Shown: positions 34,448 through 45,740, counted from the stretch's first letter. The stretch is 64,000 nucleotides of DNA from Gigaspora rosea (GCA_003550325.1 QKWP01000233.1:201645-265644), one strand, 5' to 3'. Translations and numbers: made by a program. The notes: generated by a model from the letters alone, not told the origin.

Positions 34448-34479
34448 TTATGCACCCAGGTCCCCAATCGAAGGTTGCC

Positions 34480-34490
34480 GGTTCAATACC
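34480..34490 (+). promoter_or_regulatory. RNA polymerase III B box of the SINE
   Basis: GGTTCAATACC matches the B-box consensus GGTTCRANNCC. Its start is 43 bases after the start of the A box, a normal spacing for tRNA-like promoters. Confidence 0.85.
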
Positions 34491-34993
34491 GCCTAGCGGT
34501 AAATTGAATTTGATAGTCAGAACCCGATTAGGAATAACCGAAGTCATACAAGATATAAGGTCAGTACAATGAGGCACGAACTTGATGGCGGCGTTTCCAT
34601 GTAATGTATACGTACCCACAGGAAACAGGACTGAGGTGGCTTGGCTGGTCCTGCAGGAAGTTAAATAATGCGGTGCGGACCCACATTTGGGCGGCGAAAG
34701 GCAAGCCGAATGAAGCCTTCATCACAGTAACATCTCCGATTGGCCAAAGCTCCGGCGACGGAGGTCTTCTGGGCGGCGTAAGTCAAGCTGGTTGGTTTAT
34801 CAGAGTTGGGTTTATGTGGAGGTTGCTCAAAAGGAGGGTTACAGAGAAGAGCGCTGGGTCTTAAGATTAAAAAAAAAATAATAAAACATTAAATTAATGA
34901 ATATTTAATAACTATTTGTTATCGATTTTTTGTATCTAGTTATGAAACTAAATTAATAAATAATATATTTTGAATATAATTTTAAAAAAAACA

Positions 34994-35387
34994 TTATCTT
35001 TGATACCAATAATTAGCTTTTTGTATATTCCTATCTTCCCCGATTCCATTTTGATAGCATTGAGCAACTTCAAAAGTTCCACGAATATCATAAGTTTTAG
35101 AAAACATCCAAAAGCTTTCTTTTCAATTTTTGAGACTCCGTTTCCATAAAGATAGCAACATCCAACATTGAATGTTCCTGTATTATTACCCATATCTGCA
35201 GCTTTCTTAAAATATTCAAATACCTTTCTCCCATCTTTTTAACTCCAATTCCATCTTGATAACATAAACCAATATCATTTATATCACAAATTTTTGATAA
35301 TAAATGAATGCCTTATGTACATCCTTTCCAACTCCAATTCCATTTTGATAACATAAACTACATTATTTATTCCAGCAACGTGACCCA
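34994..35387 (-). pseudogene. Sel1-repeat gene, 3' part
   Basis: Sel1-type repeats are read leftward: GHVAGINNV, LCYQNGIGVGKDVHKAFIYY, then KVFEYFKKAADMGNNTGTF, NVGCCYLYGNGVSKIEKKAF and AQCYQNGIGEDRNIQKANYW, ending YQR and a TAA at 34994-34996. Frame changes occur at several points. Sel1 repeats are helical scaffolds for protein binding, and in these fungi they often accompany TKL kinases. The 5' part of the same gene continues at 45434-45740, beyond the 10 kb hAT insertion. The SINE and a kinase pseudogene lie downstream. Confidence 0.8.
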
Positions 35388-35394
35388 AACATGG

Positions 35395-35560
35395 TGTCAA
35401 AACGAAATCTACCCGAAACTAGTTTCGGGAGAGCTCTAATCCAAAACTAGTTTCAGAATTTTTAAAAAAAATCGAAACTCCGAAACCCGAAACCCCGAAA
35501 CTATAATCCAAAACTCAAAGCTATAAACCGAAACCCAGAGCTATAATCCGAAACTTAAAA
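35395..35560. repeat. Left subterminal gaaac motif array of the hAT element
   Basis: The hexamer cgaaac and variants (ccgaaacc, ccaaaac) occur about a dozen times, separated by ctataatc spacers. It mirrors the array at 45220-45425 on the opposite strand. Short subterminal repeats of this type are transposase-binding sites in hAT elements such as Ac, and that role is inferred here. Confidence 0.7.
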
Positions 35561-35850
35561 TATAATATACAATCTTTAAAATTTATTATAAACTTATATT
35601 TATTTTAATAATATCTTTAATAAACAATACATTTATAAAAATTAATACAAAATATAAAATATAGCATATATAATATAATATGAATAAATTTTATAGAAAT
35701 TATTACAAAATATAAAATATAATATATATAATATAATATTAATAAAAAATTTTATATTATATATGAGATAAAAAAAACCTTAATATTTAAGGAAAAAATC
35801 TCTATATATAATATAACATTAAATACAAATAAAAATATAATTATTTAAAT

Positions 35851-38283
35851 TTAATAATAATAAATTTCATCAATATCATCAAAATGTTTTTGTGCTATTT
35901 GGCTAGGATCATAATCATCTTGATCTTCTAAATCTTGAATAAAAGTATTTAGTTCTTCATCATTATTTAAGTCTTCTGTTATTTGATTATCATCTGTGTC
36001 ATCAAAATTATGATTTTCTAAATCAATTATTTCTAATAAATTTAGATTTTCCCACACAGTTCCTTCATCATCATCTAAATCATACTCATCTAAATTAATA
36101 TTTTCTGTTTCATTTTGGTCTTCTTCTTCCTCTTCTTCAATTTGTGCATTATATAATTCTTGATAAATGTCATCTGCTGCATGTTCTTTGCTATATAAAT
36201 TCAATTCAGATTCTTTGTTATTAATATAATAAGAATGAATTTTAACCAAAGATTCTAAATTTTCAACTGATAAATTTGTTCTTCTTTTTCCTGTCATCCA
36301 TCCACAAATAGACCAAATTCTTTCACAGCTTGCTGTATGTGGAGTAATTGAAAAAAGTTTAATTCCAAGTAATTGTAAATATGGTGGTGATATTGTACAT
36401 GTTTTCCACCAACTTAAGGCTGTATCAATATTTAATGAGAATGGTGCATTAAATGGTTCTCTTTGCAAGTAAAATTCTCTAAATTGAGAAATAATCATAT
36501 CTCCTGATTTTTCTTTAGAATGGTTATATTTTTTTAATTGTGTTGCAATTTCTGGAATTTTTACTATTTGTTGCCAAATATTTGCTGCTGAGGTTGCAAT
36601 TTTTAAAAATTGACTTTTTTTAATATCTGCACCTAAATAATTTATAAAGTTAAAATTAAATAATTTAAAATTTAAATAATAAAATTTATTTACCTTTATA
36701 AAGTGGATGAAGAAAATATGCTAAAACATATTCATCATATTCATATTCACTAAATCTTGAATTAAATTTGTTAATAGCATATTTATAAAATTGTTTAGGA
36801 TCTTTAGGATCTTCTTTAGAAAGCTTATAAATTGAATTTCCTAAAGAAATTAATGCAAAATAGCAATCAGCTAACGTTATATTTCTTCTTTGGAGTTTAA
36901 TAATTGCATCATTAATAGGTTTAAAAATTTTTGCTAAATCATAAACATCATAAAAAAATCCTTTTTTTCTACAAATAATTGCTTTAACAGATTCATTTGT
37001 TATAGCTAAAGGATTTTCAATAGCAATCTAAATAAAAAATTATTTAAGTTATTAATTTTAAATATAAATTAAAAACTTTAAATAATGATTACCTCTTTTA
37101 AACATGTTTCTAATTGATAAACTGATTTTAACATTGCATAAACTGTTGTCCATCTTGTATCAATATAAGTTTTTAATCCACCACCTGATATTTTTTTTCA
37201 GAAATTTTGGCTGCTAAAAGATTATTTGGTAAATGGCTTTTTTTAAAATATGTAACTAAAGTTTTGCACCATTGGATAATTCTTGCTGCAAATGGATGTT
37301 TAATTAAATCTTTTGTTATAAGATTAAATGCATGTACAATACATCTAATACTTAATATATGTGTATATTTTTGAGAAATTTGTTTTCTTGCTAAATTAAT
37401 ATTTGCTCCTGCATCTGTTACTATACCAATAAACTTTTCAACACCAATGTCAATAAGAACTTTTTGAATTTCATTAGTTAAAAAATTTGCAGTATGATTT
37501 GTATCTGAAAAATCTAAAATTTTCCAAAGAATTTCTTTACCATTATTTAGACAAATAATAAAATTCCACAATGATTTGCCTGTTATACTGGTCCATCCAT
37601 CTAAAGCTAAAAATAAATTAACAAAAATATTTTATTCTAAGTAGTAGCTTATTTTAAATATATAGTATAATTAAATTATAAATTAAATGAAAAATAAATA
37701 AATACAATTAAATACCTAATGTTAAATTTTTTGAATCTTTTAATGATTTATATAAATTTGTATCAATTCTAATTATTTCATTTATTAATAAATTTTCTGC
37801 AATAAATTTTCTACTAGGTGGTGTATAAGCAGGGCGAAGTTGTTTTAAAAATTCAATAAAAAATGGATGCTCAATAAGCCTCCAAGGTAATCCACAGCAT
37901 ACAAATGCTTTAATAAGTGCTCTATTTATTGATTCAATACGTTTATCTGGTATAGCTGTACTTTCAAGAAATTCATCTAAACTTATTTGTTCACTTGAAT
38001 GTTTAGTTCCACTAATACTTGAAGTTTTTTCACGAGATTCAACAATATATATAACTGCTTCTTTTACTTCTTCAGAAACAAAAGCACAGTCACTAATAAT
38101 ATGCTTTTCCATTAATGATGGTTTTCCAGGTGAAAATAATTTTTCACATGCTTTACAAATTGCTTCATAATGGCCTGAGCTATCCAATTGTTTGCCTCTA
38201 TTATAAAATTTCCAAATTGGCTTTAATGGACGACCACCAATAATTTTTTCATCAGCATGTTTAATTTTTTTAGATTCTGACAT
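35851..38283 (-). CDS. hAT-family transposase, one frameshift
   Basis: Four exons: 38283-37716, 37606-37093, 37027-36694 and 36632-35851, all GT-AG. With one correction of two bases they encode about 731 residues. The N terminus has a BED-type zinc finger (WKFYNRGKQ, CKACEKLF, MEKHIISDC). The middle has the RNase-H-like catalytic core (ALDGWTSITGKSLW, VTDAGANINLARK, CIVHAFNL). Near the C terminus is the dimerisation region (PHTASCERIWSICGWMTGKR, then RTNLSVENLESLVKIHSYY), followed by a long acidic tail. In exon 2, the run of eight A at about 37184-37194 puts the sequence out of frame. Removal of two bases reconnects AAKISEK with SGGGLKTYIDTRWTT. It is either a very young lesion or a sequencing error in a homopolymer. 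It cuts and pastes its own element (35388-45433). Confidence 0.85.
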
Positions 38284-38504
38284 ATTAAAAAATGGTAAAT
38301 ATTTTAAGAATAAGAAGTTATTAAATAGAATTTTGTAATATAGCTGTCAAGGTTTTAGATTTTTAAAAGACTTTTATTTTTAAGATAAGTGAAAACTTAT
38401 TTTTACATAGTCAAAAATCAGGCATTTTTATACATGTTTTGCTCTTTTAATCTCCAACTAATTGTATCTTTTTCTGTAAGGCTATCAGTATTACATTATG
38501 AATC

Positions 38505-38655
38505 TTTGACAGGATCATTCCTTGTTACAATGATCAATTATGATCGCATCACGATAACTAGAGTAATCCCATATGTTAACATGATATCAAACCCGATAAT
38601 AAAGTGAATACGGTATAATTATAAACAATAAATAAATAAATAAATAAATAATAAA
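38505..38655 (+). repeat. Dispersed repeat with AAAT tail, copy A (5'-truncated)
   Basis: It starts within the family at aggatcattcc, runs through gatcgcatcacgataac and taatcccatatgttaac, and ends in aataaataaataaataa. It shares more than 100 alignable bases with copies B and C in the same orientation. Confidence 0.7.
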
Positions 38656-38657
38656 TA

Positions 38658-38825
38658 TAGTAATGATGTCTTCTGTCTTGGTATAACCATCATGCTCTCA
38701 CATGGGAACATTCCTCATTACACTGATCGATCATAATTGCATCACAGTAACACGGTGATCTCATATATTAACACAATATTGAATTATAATAGAGAGAATA
38801 AACAAACAAATAAATAAAAAAACCA
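38658..38825 (+). repeat. Dispersed repeat with AAAT tail, copy B
   Basis: It starts tagtaatgatgtcttctgtc, contains tataaccatcatgctctcac and gatcgatcataattgcatca, and ends agagagaataaacaaacaaa then taaataaa. The 3' oligo-(taaa) tail and 5' truncation of a sister copy suggest a SINE-like retroposon, but no A or B box is seen. Confidence 0.7.
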
Positions 38826-38829
38826 AATA

Positions 38830-39246
38830 TACAGTAGTGTTATCCTATATCCACTTCTTCAAAGATATTAGGTAACTAGAGTGATCTTAGACAGTGAGCA
38901 CTTTGTGTAACTTCAAACTTTGTTACTGTGGTATATCTAAGTCAGTATAGCATTTTTAAGAAAACTTAACAAAAAAGATTTAAGACAATTTGTATTTACG
39001 AAAGAGGCTACAATTAAAAGTATATGAGGATACTAATAATTGTTTGATTTGTGTAGTTAATAGTTGTTTTTATTATTGAAAGAGTATGAAGACTCGATGT
39101 TGAACTTGGGGTCCACATCGGCTGCTTTTATACTTTTTGAATTTTTACAAATGTAACGGTCAATATCTTTTACATGTGTAATATATACTACAACTACTAT
39201 TAATAAAATATATAGTATAAGTATAAATATAAGTAAATATTAATAT
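38830..39246. other. Spacer inside the hAT element
   Basis: AT-rich, with no gene recognised. Confidence 0.35.
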
Positions 39247-39369
39247 TACACCAGTGGATATTGGTATCCACCCTATATATAATATTATAGTATATATAAA
39301 TACTATTATAGTATGATTATCAATAAGTTAATCAGTAAACAAATCATACCTATATATACCTACTTACAT

Positions 39370-39726
39370 GTGTTTTTTTTGCTTAACGTGTTTCTTTTGT
39401 TATGCATTTTTTTCTTTAGGTGTTCTTTTTTGCTAATACAGTCTTTCTTTTGTTCTTCGTATAGCATATTTCTTTTTACGTAGCTCTTTCTTATCTTTAC
39501 ACGGCTTTCTTCACGTGGCTCTTTTTCTTTACACAGCTCTTTTTCATTGTCAGTTCTTTTTTACGTAACTCTTTTTTGTTTCTTCAAGTGGGTATTTTTT
39601 TTCTTTTTTTTTCCCGCATAGTGGCTAATTTCTTACACAAAACTTTTTCTTACTCTACACCATTGCTATTTTCTATGCTTTTACTTTTTTTTGCTCTATT
39701 CTAAATCAACGATTTTTTTTTTTTTA
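39370..39726 (+). repeat. Pyrimidine-rich degenerate repeat
   Basis: Loose repeats of about 20 bases (acgtggctctttttctttac type) make this stretch strongly T-rich on the plus strand. It ends in a T run and AG (39726), a plausible 3' splice site for the MULE gene, so it may be an intron or leader. Confidence 0.5.
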
Positions 39727-42567
39727 GTTCTTACAATGCTGAAGCTAGTTATTTTTCTGGTCATTCGGATGATGATTTTGGCTTGGTATCACTGTTTGCA
39801 GATTTAGCAGTGGATACATTACCAGTATTTAATGAAAGTGTTGATGATAGTATATATCATTGCTTTAATAACTATCATGTGGATTGTACTTTGCATTCAG
39901 AAGATGATTTGGGTTTGATATCACTTTTCGAACCTTCAACAGCAGTTGCATTGCCGTTAGCTAAAAATGTTGACGAAATTAGTGGTTCTGATGATGAACC
40001 TGATAATAGTCCCTTAAAGGAAATCTATAGTGGACAAACTTTTACTTCCTTTGATTTACTTGAAAAGTGCTTGAAACGTTATTCTATGCGGATGGGTTTT
40101 GAAACAAAAATAGTGAGAGCAGAAAAAGAAAATAATGTTATGGCTCATAAAACATACAAGTGTCGTCATGGAGGTAAATATTTGACTAAAACAAAATTGG
40201 ATCCTACACAAAATAGAAAGCGAGAGTCAAGTTGCATAGAGTGTGGTTTTATGTTAAGTGCATCATATCGTAAGAGTACAAATCTTGTTCATATTAACAA
40301 ATTGGATGAAGCATAATCACGAGCTAAATGATAGTGAATTAGTCCAGCAGTTTTCGCGATCATCACATAAAATACCTACCAATATTAAAGAAGAAATTCG
40401 CTTTTATGTTCAAGAGTGTCACTTAGGAGCGACCATTTTAAAACGAATATTGAGAAATAAGTTTCCTAATCAAGATATCTATAGCCAGGATCTTTACAAC
40501 ATAATAAATCAATATAAGGCTGATGGTTAGATTAAAAATGATGCAGAACTTTATATGAATACCTATTAAAGTTACAACAAGAAAATCCTGAGTAGTATTT
40601 TAAAGTTGATTTCGAAGGAATTGATAACAGGCTTTCTAAAATTTTTTGGATGTCACCTGAGCAAAAACGTTTATGGGTGCGATTTCAAGATATGGTTATC
40701 AATATAGTTGGGGGTGAAATTCATTTTCAATTTTTTTAATTTTAACAATAATTTAACAATAATTTCAACATTTTTAATATGTTTATAAATTAAACTTAAA
40801 ACAATTATTGTATTTGATTTAGCTTAGTATTAATTAATTTTTGACATAATTTAAATTAATTTTTAATATTGAAAAACTAATTTTACCAATTTCACCATCA
40901 AGTAATTTCAACATTTCAACAAAAACATCTTATTATAAAGAGTAATTTCACCCTATCTATAGTTATCAATGATAACACGTACAAAACTAATAAATATATG
41001 ATGCCCTTAAGTATTTTTATTGTAATAGACTCAAACAACAAAAGTCGTATTGCAGCAACAGCCATAGTTAACGATGAGACAGTGGCAACGTACGAGTGGA
41101 TTTTAAAACAAACATTGTTAGCTACTAATAATCTTCAACCAGCAACAATTTTTACGGATGCGGATCCGGCGATGCAAGTTGCCTTATCTAATAAATATCC
41201 TAATACCACTGTTCGGCATTGTGCATTCCATATTCAACAAAATTTGGTCAAAAAGCTTAAAAGAAAGCTTAATAACAAATGGGATAAGTTTATTTCTGAT
41301 TTTTACACATTGCGGAACTCACTTATAGTATCTGAATTTGATCGCTATTGGATAGGGCTAATGGATGACTATCCAGAAGTTCAAGCATATTGTGAGTGGG
41401 TATTGTACCCAACTAAAGAAAGTTGGGCACATGCATTTACAAAACGAAGTTTCTCAGCAAATACTCATTCAACGCAACGCGTTGAGAGTATAAATCGGGT
41501 TATCAAATTGGAAGTAAATTCAGGCAATTCTTTGTATCAGCTTCAAAGTGGAATTGAGTTGCGGTTAAAAGATGAGGATAAATATGCAAAATTTCAAGAA
41601 TTTCGAAACATAAATCTGACAACAGGTCTTCCTTACGTATCTAATATAATTTTTAAAAGAATTAATGACTTGTGTAAGAAATATCTTACCCCAAATTCAT
41701 TAGCTCTACAATGAAAACAAATTATGGAATGTCTTTTATATAGATCAGTATTACGTGACAGTCAATTTGATACTAACATAAATCAGGCAAGGGCTCTATT
41801 TAATATTTGTTAGCACAAAAAAGTGATACTAAATTATTACAAAAAAAATAATCAGTTCAAACATGTTTATATATAGCTATATTTATTCTTGTTTTGTTAA
41901 TGATTTAGCATCACCAATTTTATAACTAAAAAGATCATATATATTATTTTTTTTAGGAGCCGGATCATTGTCATAATGCAGGGTTTATAGAAGATGATTA
42001 TGAGAAACCACGGATTTTACTTGACATGGCCTTGGAGGATTGTTCTGGAACAATATAATTGAAATCTGGGAAGTCAAACATATTCAAAGCACAACTAATC
42101 ATTCACAATTAATTCGTCTTATTACTTGATGATGGTACGCACTATTGCACGTGCTTCTATTTGATATATGCGGGATTTATTTGTCGGCATTTTTTTGCCG
42201 TGTTGATTCAATCAAAAAAAGCATTTTTCAATATGAGATTGATACCTTCCTGTAGGTATTCTGATGAAGGTCTCTTAGTGTTTGATAAAGATCAAGAACA
42301 TCTATTTGGGTTGTACAAAGTAATGATAATCTAATTTCAACTGGTACATTTCAAGCATTGGAAAAGATTCGTGGCCAAGAAATTAATAACAAAGTTGCTA
42401 TGGAATCAGATTCAAAAAAGGTTTCTTATGGGCGTGGTCTAGGAATTTGCAAAAAAGCATTAAATTTAGCAATTACAAATGGCACGAATAAGGTTTTAGA
42501 AGACCTTTTGCAAAAATTTATTATTGAACAGACTTCAACACAAAATTATACTGCTTCCAAATAATCT
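39727..42567 (+). pseudogene. MULE transposase (FAR1-like), degenerate
   Basis: In order on the plus strand: an acidic leader (SDDDFGLVSLF, echoed by SEDDLGLISLF), a FAR1-type WRKY-GCM1 zinc-binding region (FEKCLKRY-like; YKCRHGG, CIECGFMLSASY), then a frameshift at about 40308 and HNHELNDSELVQQFSRSSHK. A stop follows at about 40528. The MULE domain VINDNTYKTNKYMMPLSIF continues with DADPAMQVALSNKYP and CAFHIQQNLVKKLKRKLNNK (40964-41714). After an AT-rich interruption (about 41815-41956) comes a SWIM zinc finger (DDGTHYCTCFYLIYAGFICR then HFF) at about 42130-42200. FAR1-MULE proteins are DNA-binding cut-and-paste transposases. A 250-base MITE (40708-40957) interrupts the catalytic region. It is not functional. 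Confidence 0.85.
40708..40957. mobile_element. MITE inside the MULE transposase gene
   Basis: Ends read ttgggggtgaaatt and the complement of aatttcaccctatc. TATAG flanks both sides (40703-40707 and 40958-40962). Removing the element and one TATAG leaves the transposase reading MVIN-IVIN-DNTYK without a frame change. This shows directly that it is an insertion and not an intron. Confidence 0.85.
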
Positions 42568-42867
42568 CAACAAGGCTCAGATCAAGAAAATGAAGGTATT
42601 AACATTTCAAATCCTTCTCAACACAAAGGCAGGGGACGTCTAGCAAACAAGAGATATTTGTCTGCTATTGAGAATCATGACACCAAACGTATTCGATTAA
42701 GTTATCAAGATGAATTATTAGAGTCTGGGTCAAAAAAGAAAAATAAGCGTCAATGGCTAGGTGTAAGTCATAGTATCATGATTTACCAAATTGACCCTCA
42801 AAAGAATAGTTGTAATGAAGGTTTATTAGAAGGGTCTTTACGTTGCTTATATTGCTTATTTTGCTAA

Positions 42868-44965
42868 TAGTGGTTATATTGCTTACGTTATTTTGATTAT
42901 GCTGCTATTTGTTTACTTATGTTTACGTTACTTATAATGCTTATGTTATGTCGCTTATATTGTAATTCATGATTTATGTTGCTTGATTGGTATAGCGAAA
43001 TTGTCTTTTGGAGCTAAATATGATTTATATTGCTTATGTTATAATCGAATTTGTATTTAGATGGATATGAGATCAGAAGACTGTAAGTACAACAAAAAAT
43101 TATATTTAAAAATAGTTACCATCTGTTTAATTCTACAACTTAAATTTTATAAAATATGAAATTTATGTTGAAGATTTATTAAATGTATTTTTGATTTAAT
43201 CGAAACTCGTAGTATATTCACACTTATAGTTAGTATATATGTGGTAGATCTTTTTTTTGGCTATTTAGTATTAAAAGGTGGATAGATGTAGTCTAAAATT
43301 CAAATGTGTAGATTTTGAAATCAAGCAATTTGATTGATTTCGCACACTCAAATTTTAACACTAGATATAGGCTATAGTTCATGTATATTAACAAAGTAAC
43401 TAGATTTAAAAAGCTTGTAAGATATTTATTTACTATACTATATAGGCATTTTAGAGTTATGAAGCTGGTAAAATATTTACTCATGAGGCCTAAAATAATT
43501 ATAAGGCCTAAAAGTTAGGGTTAGGGTCGGTTTATTATGTTGAGTTTTGGGTGGGGTTTTGAAATACTATAGTAAATTTGTTTGTATATAAGTAATTTAT
43601 ATATATTATTTTTAAAAAAATAAGTTGTTTTGTATATGCATTTATCTTAAATTTGATTGGTTAATTTAAAGTAGGATATTAGTATCCCCCGGTAATAATT
43701 AAAAATATTCTAAATATAATATATGTAATAAATGATATAAATGTAATATATGAGATATCTAGAATATAAGCTATAAATATGACATCTTACAGATATGTCA
43801 GATCTTACAGGTAAGACCGTCCATGTTACACGGATGATCCAATTGATAAAAAAAATTTTTTTATACGTTTTACAATACTTTTTTTGGAAGTTCGGTAACC
43901 TAACTCCATAGTAAAGAGGAAAAAGTTCACTAAGCAAACTTGAAGATTTCACTCTGCTCTACAACATATTCGCTAAATCCATCTGAATCCACCAACTTTC
44001 ATAGTACGATTTTTTTGCCAAAATTATAAAAAATGTAAGAAACTTCAAGCCACTACCTTACCAAAATTTCGTTTGTTGTGCAAAAAAAAAGGTTAAAAAC
44101 ATTTAGCACGACAATTTAGCAAAGGTAACGTGAGTAAAGAACATATATGTATAATTTTTGTTGTGTATATTATACAAAAGTATTCAAAAAAATGATATAA
44201 AATTATACATAGATAATAGTTCGTATAGCTAATTAATTTCAAATTGTTGTTATTTTAGGTTATAAAACTTAGATGCGAAGAGAAACTTAAATGTATTGTG
44301 TGTATACCAACGTAGAAAGATTTTTTTAATGGAATAGTGGTGTGTAATAAGAGATTGTACAAGATATTTGGATTCTAAATTCGATATATAGTTGAATATT
44401 TAAGATAATGTATAAGAAAAACTATGACGATTTCGTCAATGCTGATAGTAGATTAGTTAACAAATTATCTAAATTAATAAAGACGTGTATTATTTATGTT
44501 GTAAAAACATTTGGTAGTATTTTCTTAGACTTTAAATATGAGTTTTAATTGAAATTTTTTAGCTTTCGCTTCGATTCATTAAATTTTGATCTTTTAAAAT
44601 TTACGATTTTGATTGGATGATCAACACGTGACATGTTTTCATATTTGGATCTGTAGATTTTGATTGGCATGATCTGCGGTCCTGAGTCATCCATGGGTTT
44701 CCATATTTGGGACGGTCCTACCTCGAGTCAGATCTACGATTTTTGCCCGCAGCAATCTCCTAGCCAATCAGATTGCTGATCTATTAATAAGTATAGAAGT
44801 AAATGTTTGTCAACTCCTAACTTGGCAACCAGAGGTCGTACATGGACGTAATATAGCTCATTCGAACCGTCTCGGCGAGCTGAGCCGAATGGTGGTGGTT
44901 TTATCGAATTTGGATTACTGGTTCAAAAGTTATGTCCGTTTCTGTGATGTTTCATAGGTCAACAG
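42868..44965. other. No gene recognised; MULE right end and hAT interior
   Basis: It contains TTAGGGTTAGGG at about 43515 and the likely MULE right end at about 43702. A moderately GC-richer patch lies at 44590-44760, with repeated gattttgattgg(a/c)tgat. No coding frame with family resemblance is seen. Confidence 0.4.
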
Positions 44966-45209
44966 TAGTAATGATCTTCTGTCTCAGTATAACTATCCTA
45001 TTACGCTGATCGATTGATCGTGTATAACCATCATGCTCTTATGCAGGATTATTCCTCGTTATGCTGATTGATTGATCGCGTATAACCATCACACTCTCAT
45101 GCGGGATCATTCCTCATTACGCTGATCGATCATGATCACATCATGATAACAAGGGTAATCCCATATGTTAACACAATATCAGAATGAAATAGAGAGAATA
45201 AACAAATAA
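44966..45209 (+). repeat. Dispersed repeat with AAAT tail, copy C
   Basis: Same family and orientation as 38505-38825, but with the block gatcgattgatcg(t/c)gtataaccatca repeated inside about three times. It ends agagagaataaacaaataag. Confidence 0.7.
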
Positions 45210-45219
45210 GTTATTGATG

Positions 45220-45425
45220 TTTTGGCAGTTTCAGGGTTTCAGTTGAGGTTTCGGGTTTCAGTCAAGGTTTCAGGTTTCGGTTGAGGTTTCACAGTTATAG
45301 GTGAGGTTTCGGGTTTCGGGTAATATTTCAGGTTTCAGTTGAGGTTTCGAGTTTCGGATGAGGTTTCAGAAGCTATAATCTGAAACCTGAAACTTTCAGA
45401 ATCGGCAAAAAAGGTTTCAGTGCCA
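45220..45425. repeat. Right subterminal gtttc motif array of the hAT element
   Basis: About twenty ggtttc/gtttcgg motifs lie in near-regular spacing (gaggtttcgggtttcagt type), complementary in sense to the left array. They are likely transposase-binding sites. Confidence 0.7.
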
Positions 45426-45433
45426 TCTTTGAC

Positions 45434-45740
45434 ATGACCCATACCAGCAGATTTTTATAATAAAAGAATGCCATATGTTCATCCTTTTCAACTCCAATTT
45501 TATTGAGATAACAAAAACCAACATTATATATTCCGTTAACGTAACCAGGACCTGGACAATTCTATAGTAGGTGTAGGGTAAAAAGTGGGTAGAGTTTGGT
45601 CCAAATACACCTTAATTCTGGTCAAAATTAAAATTAATTTTTAATTTTGACCAGAATTTAAATGAGTTTGGCCCAAAAAATCTACCTACTTTTTACTCCC
45701 CACCTCCATTAGAATTGTTCGGAGTCCTACGTGACCCATA
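45434..45740 (-). pseudogene. Sel1-repeat gene, 5' part
   Basis: Read leftward: SDMGHVGL near 45735, a MITE (45556-45718), then GYVNGIYNVGFCYLNKIGVE and KDEHMAFFYYK with SAGMGHV at the hAT junction. This is a Sel1 repeat continuous in sense with the part at 34994-35387. The gene has thus been hit by at least two transposons. No start codon or upstream kinase exon is recognised beyond 45740. Confidence 0.75.
45556..45718. mobile_element. MITE inside the Sel1 gene
   Basis: Inverted ends of about 50 bases (acaattctatagtaggtgta / complement of caccteccattagaattgt-type right end) surround an inner palindrome ggtcaaaattaaaatt/aattttaattttgacc. The target duplication is unclear because the flanks are diverged. 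Confidence 0.75.

Larger units (their letters stand above)
34423..34876 (+). mobile_element. tRNA-type SINE with 16-bp target duplication
   Basis: A 454-base block, far less AT-rich than its neighbours, ends in an A-rich tail. It is flanked by the exact 16-base direct repeat AATAATAAAACATTAA (34407-34422 and 34877-34892). Near its start are an RNA polymerase III A box and B box in the right order. Long direct target repeats, an A tail and an internal promoter define a SINE moved by LINE machinery. The long non-tRNA body (about 350 bases) resembles no gene I know. Short open frames across it on both strands are incidental. Confidence 0.9.
39247..43702 (+). mobile_element. MULE (Mutator-like) element nested in the hAT
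   Basis: A MULE transposase remnant (39727-42567) is bounded by imperfect inverted ends. At the left is ttacaccagtggatattggt followed by atccacc. At the right is the complement of ggatattagtatcccccggt. The ends match only at about two thirds of positions, so the boundaries are tentative. A pyrimidine-rich tract with repeated ctctttttctttac lies at 39370-39730, just before the coding part. TTAGGGTTAGGG occurs near the right end (43515). Confidence 0.55.
35388..45433. mobile_element. 10 kb hAT element inserted in a Sel1 gene
   Basis: Flanks are GTGACCCA (35380-35387) and ATGACCCA (45434-45441), an 8-bp duplication with one change. Joining the two flanks at that octamer continues the Sel1 reading frame (AGMGH then VAGINN). 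Ends are catggtgtcaaaacga and the complement of agtgccatc, imperfect inverted repeats. Both subterminal regions are packed with cgaaac/gtttcg-type motifs. Inside are a nearly intact hAT transposase, three copies of a dispersed repeat and a MULE. The element is about 10,046 bases, of which roughly 4.4 kb is the MULE. Confidence 0.8.

Noticed and set aside
34419..34864. Two open frames of 66 and 86 codons over the GC-richer block
   Set aside because: The block is explained as a tRNA-type SINE. The frames lie on opposite strands and have no family pattern.
40708..40962. Possible intron in the MULE gene (GT...AG)
   Set aside because: Splicing at the available GT and AG breaks the frame. Removing the inverted-repeat element with one TATAG keeps it, so it is an insertion.
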